This document shows positions 37,349 to 47,354 of a stretch of DNA of 64,000 bases, piece by piece. The stretch lies in the NCBI RefSeq assembly GCF_023955655.1, contig NZ_JAMXHT010000004.1, positions 248,001 to 312,000 of the forward strand. Direction: 5' to 3'. The DNA is from Ralstonia soli (GTDB taxonomy: Bacteria > Pseudomonadota > Gammaproteobacteria > Burkholderiales > Burkholderiaceae). Made by a program: the position numbers and the translations under genes. The notes beneath the pieces were generated by a model. The model was not told the origin of the DNA. It searched no databases and saw only the letters and a program-made list of their open reading frames with translations. Numbering within the stretch: the first letter of the stretch is position 1; each line of letters starts with the position of its first letter.

Positions 37349-37594
37349 ATGGATACACTGCTTTCCTCAGCGCCGCAGTTGTCGGCGCATCTGAAATCGT
37401 TGCGCAAGGCGCGCGGGCTCACGCAGGCCCAACTCGGCGCGCTGCTGGGCGTGAGCCAGAACCGCATCGCCGACATCGAAAAAGACCCTGGCGCGGTCGG
37501 CTTCGAGCAACTGCTACGCATCCTGCATGCACTCGGCGCACAGTTGGCCGTGCGCACCGCCGCGCCCGCCACCGACACACCGGCCGACTGGTAA
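37349..37594 (+). CDS. hipB: HipB-like antitoxin, XRE-family DNA-binding protein
   Basis: An 81-aa antitoxin. The helix-turn-helix spans about residues 11-62 (LSAHLKSLRKARGLTQAQLGALLGVSQNRIADIEKDPG), followed by a short tail LHALGAQLAVR, which in HipB proteins forms part of the dimer. It probably binds and neutralises the HipA kinase and represses the operon through the four operators just upstream. The stop lies 3 bp before the hipA ATG. The C-terminal extension ends in tryptophan, as in E. coli HipB, where that residue matters for stability; this may be chance. Confidence 0.92.
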   Translation: MDTLLSSAPQLSAHLKSLRKARGLTQAQLGALLGVSQNRIADIEKDPGAVGFEQLLRILHALGAQLAVRTAAPATDTPADW

Positions 37595-37597
37595 GCG

Positions 37598-38944
37598 ATG
37601 GCGCATCCCGAACTCCATCTGTGGATGAACGGCGAGCACGTCGGCGTCTGGACCGCCAGTCGCGCGGGTGTGCCGATCCTGCGCTATGACGATGCGTGGC
37701 TGCGCTCGCCGAATGCCCGGCCGCTGTCGCTGTCCCTGCCGATCCCCGCCGGTGTGCCTGAGCTGCGTGGCCAGGTCGTCGACGACTATTTCGACAACCT
37801 GCTGCCCGACGCCCAGCCCATCCGCGAGCGCGTGCGGCGACGTTTCGGCCTTGCCTCCACCGATGCGGCCGAGCTGCTGGCTGCCATCGGTCGCGACTGC
37901 GTGGGCGCCGTGCAGCTGCTGCCGCCCGGCATGGAGCCCACCGGCTTCAACCGCATCGACAGCGAACCGCTTTCCGACACCCAGGTCGATACGCTGCTGC
38001 GCAACCTGACCGCCAACCCCGCGCTCGGTGAAGACGCCGACGACCCCGACGCCTTCCGCATCTCGATTGCCGGCGCCCAGGAGAAAACCGCTCTCCTGCG
38101 GATCAGCGGCAAATCGGGCGATGCCTGGCACCGGCCGCTGGGCGCCACGCCCACCACGCACATCCTCAAGCTGCCGCTGGGCCTGATCGGCAACATCCGC
38201 GCCGACATGCAGGACTCCGTGGACAACGAGTGGCTGTGCGCGCAGTTGCTCTCGGCATGGGGCCTGGACGTGGCCCGCACGGAAATCGCCCGTTTCGGCG
38301 GTCGCAAGGTGCTGGCCGTCGAGCGCTTCGATCGGCGCTGGATGCCCGGCAACACCTGGATTGCGCGCCTGCCGCAAGAAGATTTCTGCCAGGCCACCGG
38401 CACGCCCGCGCATCGCAAGTACGAGAACGACGGCGGCCCGGGCATGCGTACGTGCCTCGGCCTGCTGTCGGCCTCCGAACAGGCCATCGACGACAAGCGC
38501 CGCTTCGTGCTGGCGCAGCTCGCTTTCTGGCTGCTGGCCGCCACGGACGGGCATGCGAAGAACTTCTCGCTGGCCATCGAGCGCGGCGGGCGTTTCCGTA
38601 TGACGCCGCTGTATGACGTGCTCTCCGTCTGGCCGATCATGGGCGACGGGCCAAATCAGCTCTCGCCGTATCGCGCGCGGCTGGCGATGGCGCTGCGCGG
38701 CAAGAACGCACATGCGCGGCTGGCCGACATCCACGTGCGGCACTGGCAGGCGCTGGCCGCACAATCAGGCGTGCCGCATGCGTTTGCGCAGATGCAGGCG
38801 CTGATGGAGCGCGTACCCGCCGGGTTGGATCAGGTTCAGTCCATGCTGCCGAACGATTTCTCCACGCGCGTGTGGGATACCGTGCGCGCCGGCGTCCTGT
38901 CGCAAGTCGAACGCTTTCATACCGAACTGGCTGCCACACCATGA
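37598..38944 (+). CDS. hipA: HipA-like serine/threonine kinase toxin
   Basis: A 448-aa HipA-type toxin. The N-subdomain (1-110) includes LRYDDAWLRSPNARPLSLSLP and VVDDYFDNLLPD. The glycine-rich ATP loop is in FRISIAGAQEKTALL, and the catalytic segment is D317-GHAKNFS, followed by the metal-binding DFG-equivalent in LYDVLS. In E. coli HipA phosphorylates GltX and causes persistence. The usual size and intact catalytic residues suggest an active kinase. Its stop overlaps the next ATG (ATGA), so the MFS gene downstream is translationally coupled to the toxin. Confidence 0.94.
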   Translation: MAHPELHLWMNGEHVGVWTASRAGVPILRYDDAWLRSPNARPLSLSLPIPAGVPELRGQVVDDYFDNLLPDAQPIRERVRRRFGLASTDAAELLAAIGRDCVGAVQLLPPGMEPTGFNRIDSEPLSDTQVDTLLRNLTANPALGEDADDPDAFRISIAGAQEKTALLRISGKSGDAWHRPLGATPTTHILKLPLGLIGNIRADMQDSVDNEWLCAQLLSAWGLDVARTEIARFGGRKVLAVERFDRRWMPGNTWIARLPQEDFCQATGTPAHRKYENDGGPGMRTCLGLLSASEQAIDDKRRFVLAQLAFWLLAATDGHAKNFSLAIERGGRFRMTPLYDVLSVWPIMGDGPNQLSPYRARLAMALRGKNAHARLADIHVRHWQALAAQSGVPHAFAQMQALMERVPAGLDQVQSMLPNDFSTRVWDTVRAGVLSQVERFHTELAATP

Positions 38945-40143
38945 CCCTTACCTCGCGCCGCAGCGTCCTGCGACAGATTCCTGCGGGCATCTGGATCCTC
39001 GGCGGCGTCAGCCTGCTGATGGACGTCGCCTCCGAGATGATCCACAGCCTGCTGCCGCTGTTCATGGTGTCGACACTCGGGGCCAGCGCCTTGACGGTCG
39101 GGCTGATCGAGGGGCTGGGCGAATCGACCGCGCTGGTGGTCAAGATCTTCTCCGGCACGCTGAGCGACTACCTAGGCAAGCGCAAGGGCCTGGCCGTGTT
39201 CGGCTATGCGCTGGGGGCGCTCTCCAAGCCGCTGTTTGCCATCGCGCCCACCACCGGCATCGTGCTGACGGCACGTTTGCTGGACCGCGTCGGCAAGGGC
39301 GTACGCGGGGCGCCCCGCGATGCGCTGGTCGCCGACATTGCGCCTTCCGAACTGCGCGGCGCGGCCTTCGGGTTGCGGCAATCGCTCGACACCGTGGGGG
39401 CGTTTCTGGGGCCGCTCCTGGCAGTCGGGCTGATGCTGCTGTGGGCCAACGATTTCCGCGCCGTGTTCTGGGTAGCCGTGATGCCGGGGCTGCTGTCGGT
39501 CGCGCTGCTCGCATTCGGCCTGCGTGAGCCGGAGGCCGGCAACGGCACCCAGCGCACCAACCCCATCCGCCGAGACAACCTGAAGCGGCTGAGCGGCGCG
39601 TATTGGTGGGTGGTGATGATCGGCGCGGTCTTCACGCTCGCGCGCTTTTCCGAGGCGTTTCTGGTGCTGCGCGCGCAGCAAGGCGGTATTCCCGCAGCGC
39701 TGGTACCGCTGGTGATGGTGGCGATGAACGTGGTCTATGCGCTGACGGCGTATCCGTTCGGCAAGCTCTCCGACCGCATGCGGCATACGCGGCTGCTGGT
39801 GCTTGGGCTGATCGTGCTGATTGCCGCCGATGTGGTGCTCGGCCTGTCCAGCCACTGGAGTGTGGTCATCGCGGGCGTGGCGCTGTGGGGCGTGCATATG
39901 GGCATCACACAGGGCCTGCTGGCAACCATGGTGGCCGATACGGCACCACCGGACCTGCGCGGCACTGCGTACGGCATGTTCAACCTGGTAAGCGGTGTGG
40001 CCATGCTGGCCGCCAGCGTCCTGGCGGGCGCGCTATGGGACAAGCTGGGGGCGGCTGCCACCTTCCACGCGGGCGCGGTGTTCTGCGTGCTGGCGCTGGG
40101 TCTGCTGGCCGTACGGCGCCCCGATGGCGGACGTACCGCATGA
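38941..40143 (+). CDS. MFS transporter coupled to hipBA
   Basis: A 400-aa inner-membrane protein with about 12 hydrophobic segments. Features are SLLMDVASEMIHSLLPLFM in helix 1, IFSGTLSDYLGKRKGLAV between helices 2 and 3, and GKGVRGAPRDALVADIAP in the following loop, a signature of a bacterial MFS group I do not know a substrate for. ATG 38941 overlaps the hipA TGA; the frame extends further upstream only as hipA shadow. The coupling is unusual for a toxin-antitoxin locus, and it may simply reflect read-through from the hip promoter. Confidence 0.85.
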   Translation: MTLTSRRSVLRQIPAGIWILGGVSLLMDVASEMIHSLLPLFMVSTLGASALTVGLIEGLGESTALVVKIFSGTLSDYLGKRKGLAVFGYALGALSKPLFAIAPTTGIVLTARLLDRVGKGVRGAPRDALVADIAPSELRGAAFGLRQSLDTVGAFLGPLLAVGLMLLWANDFRAVFWVAVMPGLLSVALLAFGLREPEAGNGTQRTNPIRRDNLKRLSGAYWWVVMIGAVFTLARFSEAFLVLRAQQGGIPAALVPLVMVAMNVVYALTAYPFGKLSDRMRHTRLLVLGLIVLIAADVVLGLSSHWSVVIAGVALWGVHMGITQGLLATMVADTAPPDLRGTAYGMFNLVSGVAMLAASVLAGALWDKLGAAATFHAGAVFCVLALGLLAVRRPDGGRTA

Positions 40144-40248
40144 CAGCGGCCTACTCGCCTGCCAGCGCTCGCAACGCATGCGCCTCCGTATTGGTGTTGA
40201 TCTGCGCCCAGGGCGAAATGAAGTGACCTCAATAACATGGAAACAGCC

Positions 40249-40944
40249 ATGACGACATTGCATTACATCTACGACCCGCTGTGCGGCTGGTGCTACGGCG
40301 CCGCGCCGCTGGTGGATGCTGCACGCACGGTGCCGGGCCTGCAGGTCGCCTTCCACGGCGGCGGCATGCTGGCGGGCCCGAACCGCCGCGCAGTTACGCC
40401 GCAATGGCGCAACTACGTCATGCCGCACGATCACCGCATCGCCGAGATGACCGGCCAGCCCTTCGGCGAACCGTATTTCGAGGGCCTGCTGCGCGACCCC
40501 ACTGCGGTGATGGATTCCGAACCGCCCATCACCACAGTGCTGGCGGCAGAGGCGCTGGGCGGGCGCGGGCTGGACATGATCCACCGTATTCAGCGCGCAC
40601 ATTACGAAGAAGGCCGGCGAGTTGCCGATGTGCCCGTGCTGCGTGAACTGGCGGCAGAGATCGGCTTGTCGCCTGAAGCCTTCGATGCGGAATACGCGCG
40701 GCAAGCCGGGGCGCTCGCGCAGCAGCACATGGCGGCCGCTCGGCAGTGGCTCGATCGTGTGGGCGGCCAGGGTTATCCGACGTTTGCATTGGAAGACGCT
40801 GATGGCCGCGTGGGCAGTATCGACATCGGCCCGTGGCTTGGCCGCCCCGAACAATGGGCACAGGCGCTGGCACAGCACATCGGTGCACCGGCACCGGTGG
40901 GCGGAGCCGACGGCCCGGTCTGCGGGCCTGAGGGCTGTGCCTGA
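40249..40944 (+). CDS. DsbA family oxidoreductase (FrnE-like)
   Basis: A 231-aa thioredoxin-fold protein with an all-helical insertion. The active site is C12-GW-C15 (LCGWCYGA), and the cis-proline loop is GYPTF near residue 170. There is no signal peptide, so it is probably cytoplasmic, like FrnE/2-hydroxychromene-isomerase-type DsbA relatives. The C-terminus ends with two more cysteines in PVCGPEGC, which could be a second redox or metal site. ATG 40249 is preferred because GGAAA lies shortly upstream; an ATG 4 codons earlier has no binding site. Confidence 0.88.
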   Translation: MTTLHYIYDPLCGWCYGAAPLVDAARTVPGLQVAFHGGGMLAGPNRRAVTPQWRNYVMPHDHRIAEMTGQPFGEPYFEGLLRDPTAVMDSEPPITTVLAAEALGGRGLDMIHRIQRAHYEEGRRVADVPVLRELAAEIGLSPEAFDAEYARQAGALAQQHMAAARQWLDRVGGQGYPTFALEDADGRVGSIDIGPWLGRPEQWAQALAQHIGAPAPVGGADGPVCGPEGCA

Positions 40945-40956
40945 TGCGCGATCTTC

Positions 40957-41541
40957 TCAACCGTTGAGCGGCCAGCGTCCGAGTTCGTCATACCGGGTCT
41001 TGCCCAGCCAGCTATGGATCAGCACGAACTCGCGTACGGTCCAGCTGATGGGCTCGACCGCTTTCGGCGCGAAGCCGCCGCGGTCATACAGCAGCGTGAC
41101 GTGTGGCTTGAAATGCCCGCGCGGCACGGGCACCCCGGCGTGCTGCAAGGCCTCGCCCAGCACTGCCTGAAACGTCATCAACTCGGCAACCCCCTCGCCG
41201 CCCAGCAGCACGAAGGGGCGATGGTCGCGGCGGCCGTGAAAGCTCACCACTTGGTCAAAGGCAACATCAAATGGCGGCAGCGCAAGCCCGGCTGCGGCCT
41301 GCCGCGTTCTCGCAATCAGGTCTTCTGGCGGCGGTTGAACGAAGTCGCCCAGGTGGTGCAGCGTGACGTGCAGACGCTCGGGGCGCAGCGCTTTCCCCTT
41401 GAATCCGACCACAGGCCGCAACTGCTCGACCCGCTGTGCAATGCGCGCTGCGGTATCGGCGTCGGGCTTGATGGCCAGAAACACGCGATGCGCAGGCAAC
41501 TGCGGGGTGGCTTCGAATCCGGGAAGGGTCAGTTGGGTCAC
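40957..41541 (-). CDS. thpR: RNA 2',3'-cyclic phosphodiesterase (2'-5' RNA ligase family)
   Basis: A 194-aa protein of the 2H phosphoesterase superfamily. The two catalytic HxT motifs are H58-V-T60 (RLHVTLHHLG) and H147-V-T149 (KPHVTLLYD). ThpR opens 2',3'-cyclic phosphates and can join 2'-5' tRNA halves in vitro; the natural substrate is unsettled. It is convergent with the DsbA-family gene, with 12 bp between stops, and lies downstream of pcaG. A terminator separates it from pcaG, so it is transcribed on its own. Confidence 0.92.
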   Translation of the reverse strand: MTQLTLPGFEATPQLPAHRVFLAIKPDADTAARIAQRVEQLRPVVGFKGKALRPERLHVTLHHLGDFVQPPPEDLIARTRQAAAGLALPPFDVAFDQVVSFHGRRDHRPFVLLGGEGVAELMTFQAVLGEALQHAGVPVPRGHFKPHVTLLYDRGGFAPKAVEPISWTVREFVLIHSWLGKTRYDELGRWPLNG

Positions 41542-41642
41542 GGGACGGTCGCAAGACGCCGGTTGGCGATCCGCTCATTATCGGCGCACGCGTGACGTGT
41601 CGCTGAAAGTCCGGTTGAAACGCCTGCCTGCCGCACAAAAAA

Positions 41643-41675
41643 CAACGCCCGGCGGTGCAAACCTGCCGGGCGTTG
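41643..41675 (-). terminator. Intrinsic terminator of the pcaHG operon
   Basis: On the minus strand the hairpin CAACGCCCGGC / GCCGGGCGTTG (11-bp arms at 41665-41675 and 41643-41653) is followed by a run of T (the A-tract at 41637-41642). It stands 24 bp after the pcaG stop. Confidence 0.92.
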
Positions 41676-41698
41676 TGCCTGCTGCTGTGATGCGTCGA

Positions 41699-42393
41699 TC
41701 AGATATCGAAGAACACCGTCTCCGGCCCGCCGTCGGGCGTGTCCTGCAGGCGCACGTCAAAGGTGTAGACCACCTCGCCGTTGCGCTCGCTGCGCTGGGC
41801 GACCAGTGTCTGGCGGCGCACTTCCCACTCGATACCGTTCAGCACCGGGTCAGCGCTGTTGGCGGCAGCCTCGTCGCTGAAATACACCCGCGTATGCAGG
41901 CCCAGGTTGATGCCACGCGCAAACAGCACCATGCAGATGTGCGGCGCCTGCACCGCGCCCGCGCGGCCAGCCACCGCACCCGGCTTGATGGTGTCGAAGC
42001 GGTAGACCCCCGTGTCGAAATCGGCGCCGCCACGCCCCCAGCCGCGGAAGGCGGCGTCGACAGGCTTGTCTTGGCGATCTCCCGGGTGGGCGTATTTGCC
42101 ATCGGCGTTGGCCTGCCAGATCTCGATCAGCACATCGCGCACGAGCGAGCCGGAGCCGTCGTAGACGCGGCCTTCCAGGGCGATGCGTTCGCCGCGCGTG
42201 GCAGGCGTGGTCAGCACGCTGCCGAATTCCTTGTCGTAGATATCGAAGCCGGCCTGGCGCGGCGCAAGGCCGATATGCACATACGGGCCGCCCGTCTGCG
42301 AGGCCGTCTCGTTGAAGTGCGCAAACGGCGGTGTGGTCGTCATGGCCGTTGCCTGGGCACGTTCGAGCGATTCACGGAGCGTGGTCGTCGTCA

Positions 42394-42394
<1 letters not shown>
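41699..42394 (-). CDS. pcaG: Protocatechuate 3,4-dioxygenase alpha subunit
   Basis: A 231-aa alpha subunit of the intradiol enzyme that cleaves protocatechuate to beta-carboxymuconate. The intradiol core is visible (GRVYDGSGSLVRDVLIEIWQANADGKYAHPGD and RAGAVQAPHICMVLFARGINLGLHTRVYFSDE). As expected for PcaG, the iron-binding His/Tyr set is not complete, because the iron is bound by PcaH. The ATG overlaps the pcaH stop by one base (TAATG), with GGAGCC 6 bases upstream. A terminator follows. It is slightly longer at the N-terminus than common PcaG proteins. Confidence 0.96.
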
Positions 42395-44169
<1,775 letters not shown>

Positions 44170-44181
44170 TAAGCCGCCAAG

Positions 44182-44213
44182 AAAAATGCCGACCCCAGGG
44201 CCGGCATTTTTTC
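44182..44213. terminator. Bidirectional terminator between pcaQ and symporter gene
   Basis: AAAAATGCCG (44182-44191) pairs with CGGCATTTTT (44202-44211) around a C/G-rich loop, with A- and T-tracts on both sides. It can stop transcripts from the two converging genes. Confidence 0.88.
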
Positions 44214-44228
44214 TTTGCGACACAGCGC

Positions 44229-45617
44229 TCAGCGATGGCTCAATTCGGGCGCATCATCGGTGTCGATGACACTGCGATCGGTTTGTCCCAGCAACTGGCT
44301 GGTGATGGTCCCGGCGGTCATCGATCCGTTGACGTTGAGCGCGGTACGGCCCATGTCGATCAGCGGTTCGATGGAGATCAGCAGCGCCACGAGCGTCACC
44401 GGCAAGCCCATGGCCGGCAGCACGATCAGCGCTGCGAAGGTGGCGCCGCCGCCAACGCCCGCCACGCCGGCCGAGCTGAGGGTGACGACCGCAACCAGCG
44501 TCGCAATCCAGGCGGGATCGAGCGGGTTGATGCCGACAGTGGGCGCCACCATCACCGCCAGCATGGCGGGATATAACCCCGCGCAGCCGTTCTGGCCGAT
44601 CGTGGTACCAAACGAAGCCGCAAAGCTGGCGATGGATTCCGGCACCCCCAGGCGCCGTGTCTGCGCCTCGATGCTCAGCGGAATGGTGGCCGCGCTCGAC
44701 CGGCTCGTGAACGCGAAGGACAGCGCCGGCCATACCTTGCGGAAGAAGCGCAGCGGGTTGATGCCGGTCAGAGCCAGCAGCACGGCATGCACGCCGAACA
44801 TGATCGCCAGCCCCAGATAAGAGGCCACGACAAAGCCGCCGAGCTTGATGATGTCCTGCACGTTGGACACGGCCACCACGTTCGTCATGAGCGCCAGCAC
44901 GCCGTATGGGGTCAGGCGGATGACGAGTCGCACGAGCTTCATCACCCAGGCCTGCGCGGTGTCAATGGCGGTCAATACGCGCTCGCCCTTCACTGCGTCA
45001 TCCTTGAGCAGATGCAGCGCGGCCACCCCCAGGAAAGCGGCGAAGATCACCACGCCGATGATGGACGTCGGCTTGGCGCCGGTCAGCTCTGCAAACGGAT
45101 TCTTCGGCAGGAAGGACTGCAGCAGCTGCGGAACCGTCAGGTCTGCCACTTTGCCCACGTAGTTGTCCTGGATGGCGGTCAGCCGAGCGGTTTCCTGGGC
45201 GCCTTGCACGAGACCCTGGGCTGTCAGGCCGAACAGGTTGGTGACGAACACCCCGACCAGCGCGGAAATCAGCGTCGTGAGCAGCAGCGTGCCGATCGTC
45301 AGCACGCTGATCTTCCCCAGCGATGCCGTGCTGTTCAGCTTGGCCACCGAGTTCAGCACCGAGACCAGCACCAGCGGCATGACGATCATCTGCAGCAGTT
45401 GGATATAACCGCCGCCGACGATGCTGAACCAGGAGATCGACTGCTTGAGCGTCGCGCTGTCGTCGCCGTAGATCAGGTGCAGCACCAGCCCGAACACGAT
45501 GCCCAGCACCATGCCCAACAGCACGCGTTTGGCGAGGCTCCAGCTCGCGTTCACGCGGCCCAGAGCCCCCAGGATGACGACGAAAGTCGCGATATTCAGT
45601 AAGAGCGGAACGTTCAT
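44229..45617 (-). CDS. Dicarboxylate/amino-acid:cation symporter, TcyP (L-cystine) type
   Basis: A 462-aa inner-membrane protein of the DAACS family. Eight or more hydrophobic segments are visible, with the family hairpin signatures: [19 protein letters not shown], the serine-rich loop [14 protein letters not shown], and [17 protein letters not shown]. The N-terminal [22 protein letters not shown] and the general length resemble TcyP/YdjN cystine transporters better than DctA. ATG 45617 is chosen with GGGAA shortly upstream. It stands alone, closed by a shared terminator with pcaQ. Sulfur-source uptake is likely but not proven by sequence. Confidence 0.85.
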   Translation of the reverse strand: MNVPLLLNIATFVVILGALGRVNASWSLAKRVLLGMVLGIVFGLVLHLIYGDDSATLKQSISWFSIVGGGYIQLLQMIVMPLVLVSVLNSVAKLNSTASLGKISVLTIGTLLLTTLISALVGVFVTNLFGLTAQGLVQGAQETARLTAIQDNYVGKVADLTVPQLLQSFLPKNPFAELTGAKPTSIIGVVIFAAFLGVAALHLLKDDAVKGERVLTAIDTAQAWVMKLVRLVIRLTPYGVLALMTNVVAVSNVQDIIKLGGFVVASYLGLAIMFGVHAVLLALTGINPLRFFRKVWPALSFAFTSRSSAATIPLSIEAQTRRLGVPESIASFAASFGTTIGQNGCAGLYPAMLAVMVAPTVGINPLDPAWIATLVAVVTLSSAGVAGVGGGATFAALIVLPAMGLPVTLVALLISIEPLIDMGRTALNVNGSMTAGTITSQLLGQTDRSVIDTDDAPELSHR

Positions 45618-45737
45618 TTTCCCTTTGTGTTGCAAGCGGCGATCAAAAATCGAGCCGGCATCTTACGCCAGATGTACAAAGGGTGCCGAAGCAAGAAACG
45701 CCGCGTGAACGCCCGTGGACATGCCTTCAAGGCCACG

Positions 45738-46514
45738 TCAGACACCGAGAAGCGGCTCAGCAATCCAGTACAAGCCCGCGCCCATGGCAACCGTGCCGAC
45801 GAGGCGGGCGATGTGATCTCCGGCGGGCGCAAGCCGCTCCAGCGTGATGCAGGCCGACACTGCCGCCATGACCCGCAGGTCCATGACGCCGGCCACCAGG
45901 AGGATCGCCGTCAGACCGGCGCAAGAACCCACGCACCGGACGCCAAGGCGCGCCCCGTGTCGCCATGCCGCCCCGTTGGGCGTAGGAGCCATGTGGCAGC
46001 GCGCCAGCTGCCGCGCCTTCCACGCGCTGAATTGGAGCGCCCCCGCCGCAACAACGATGAGCCCGCCTGCAGCGGTAACGCCCCGCGCCAGCACCGGCCA
46101 TGTCATCTCCAACGCCGCCAGCACCGCCCCGAGCGCAAAGACCACCACGCCGACCGCCGCCCACACCGCGAAATACGCCGCTCCCGCCAACGCCGTCGGC
46201 ACATCGATGTTCGGCGCGCCGGCCGCGCGAAGCGCCACACGGTAGCGCCACAGCACGGGCAGCAAGGATGGCAGCATCATCTGCACCATCATCAGCGTCC
46301 ACATGCCGATGAACGTTACCGCGAAGGTTGGCCACGTCTGCCCGCACATCGGCATCCAGGCCATCGGCATCGCGCTCATGCTGGGCATGGCGTGGCACCA
46401 CGCTATCGTCGCCGCCGTGCTGGCCACGAACAGCAGCGCCGAGGCAGCCAGGAAACCGCGCTCGGACGCCGCATGCGCGCGCGGCAGTTCAACGCGGTTG
46501 GCCGTACTCATCAT
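45738..46514 (-). CDS. DUF2182 membrane protein
   Basis: A 258-aa integral membrane protein with about six to seven hydrophobic segments. The DUF2182 signature is the methionine-rich WTLMMVQMMLPSLLP, and another Met-rich stretch MPSMSAMPMAWMPMCG precedes it; such residues suggest a soft-metal (copper) ligand role, which is how the family is often described. Function is not established. Two adjacent ATG codons are at 46514 and 46511; the gene overlaps the end of the DUF899 gene by about 26 bp and is coupled to it. In other genomes DUF2182 often neighbours DUF1326 or similar metal-linked genes. Confidence 0.85.
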   Translation of the reverse strand: MMSTANRVELPRAHAASERGFLAASALLFVASTAATIAWCHAMPSMSAMPMAWMPMCGQTWPTFAVTFIGMWTLMMVQMMLPSLLPVLWRYRVALRAAGAPNIDVPTALAGAAYFAVWAAVGVVVFALGAVLAALEMTWPVLARGVTAAGGLIVVAAGALQFSAWKARQLARCHMAPTPNGAAWRHGARLGVRCVGSCAGLTAILLVAGVMDLRVMAAVSACITLERLAPAGDHIARLVGTVAMGAGLYWIAEPLLGV

Positions 46515-47259
46515 GGCGACGCCACCAGACACCGGTCTCATTCCGGCCCAGTGGCGCGCGATCAAGCCATTGGTAGGCACCCCACAAGCCATCGAGCCCA
46601 CGTGCGTAGGTGGAGTACGTGTGGTACACGACGCCATCCTTGAGCACGAACGCGCTCATGCCGGGCCGGTCGCGCACGTAGGTGGGCGCGTCGGTGCCGC
46701 ACATGCTCGCGAACTGCTGCACGGGCTCGGGCAAGTCGGATGCGTCCATCACGTGGCTGCCGCGCACGTAGTTGTAGTCGGCGCTGCCCGCGCGCTGCTG
46801 GTCTTCCGTGATCGACACGTTGAAGTCGTAGTTGAAATCGCTGCCCACCGACGACACCCACGGAAAACTCCAGCCCATCCGCCCGCGGTATTCGAGCAGC
46901 TTGGCCAGCGGCCCGCGCGACACCGCCATCAGCGTGACGTCGTGGTTTGCCAGATGCGTGACGAAGCCGTCAAAACCATCGGCAATCATCGAGCACGACG
47001 GGCAGCCCGCCTTGTAGTCGGGGCCGAACATGAAGTGATAGACCAGCAACTGCGAGCGCCCCCCGAACAGATCAGCGAGCGCGGCAGCGCCGTTCTCGGT
47101 TTCAAAGCGATAGGTCTTGTCGACGCGGACCCACGGCAGCGCTTGTCGGCGGCGTGCCAGCTCGTCGCTGCGGCGGGTGAGTTCCTTCTCCGCCTTGAGG
47201 AGTTCGATGCGCTCCGCGAGCCACGCTTCACGGGTTCCGATGGGATGTACTGCACTCAT
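46489..47259 (-). CDS. DUF899 thioredoxin-like protein
   Basis: A 256-aa protein of DUF899, a thioredoxin-fold family. The family start is visible (GTREAWLAERIELLKAEKELTRRSDELARRRQALPWV), and the putative redox site is in GPDYKAGCPSCSMIADG, with two cysteines two residues apart, followed by RGPLAKLLEYRGRMGWSFPWVSS. ATG 47259 is selected because GGAGG lies 6 bases upstream. It is the first gene of a two-gene unit with DUF2182 and is divergent from the regulator at 47355 (95 bp), a plausible controller. Substrate unknown. Confidence 0.9.
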   Translation of the reverse strand: MSAVHPIGTREAWLAERIELLKAEKELTRRSDELARRRQALPWVRVDKTYRFETENGAAALADLFGGRSQLLVYHFMFGPDYKAGCPSCSMIADGFDGFVTHLANHDVTLMAVSRGPLAKLLEYRGRMGWSFPWVSSVGSDFNYDFNVSITEDQQRAGSADYNYVRGSHVMDASDLPEPVQQFASMCGTDAPTYVRDRPGMSAFVLKDGVVYHTYSTYARGLDGLWGAYQWLDRAPLGRNETGVWWRRHDEYGQPR

Positions 47260-47354
47260 GCCTGCCTCCATGTCGGTCAAAAATCAGGTGATTGGTCGTG
47301 CTAGATTAGGCGCCGACCTCAACCGGCGGGAGTGACAAGTGTGGCGGGATTCGA

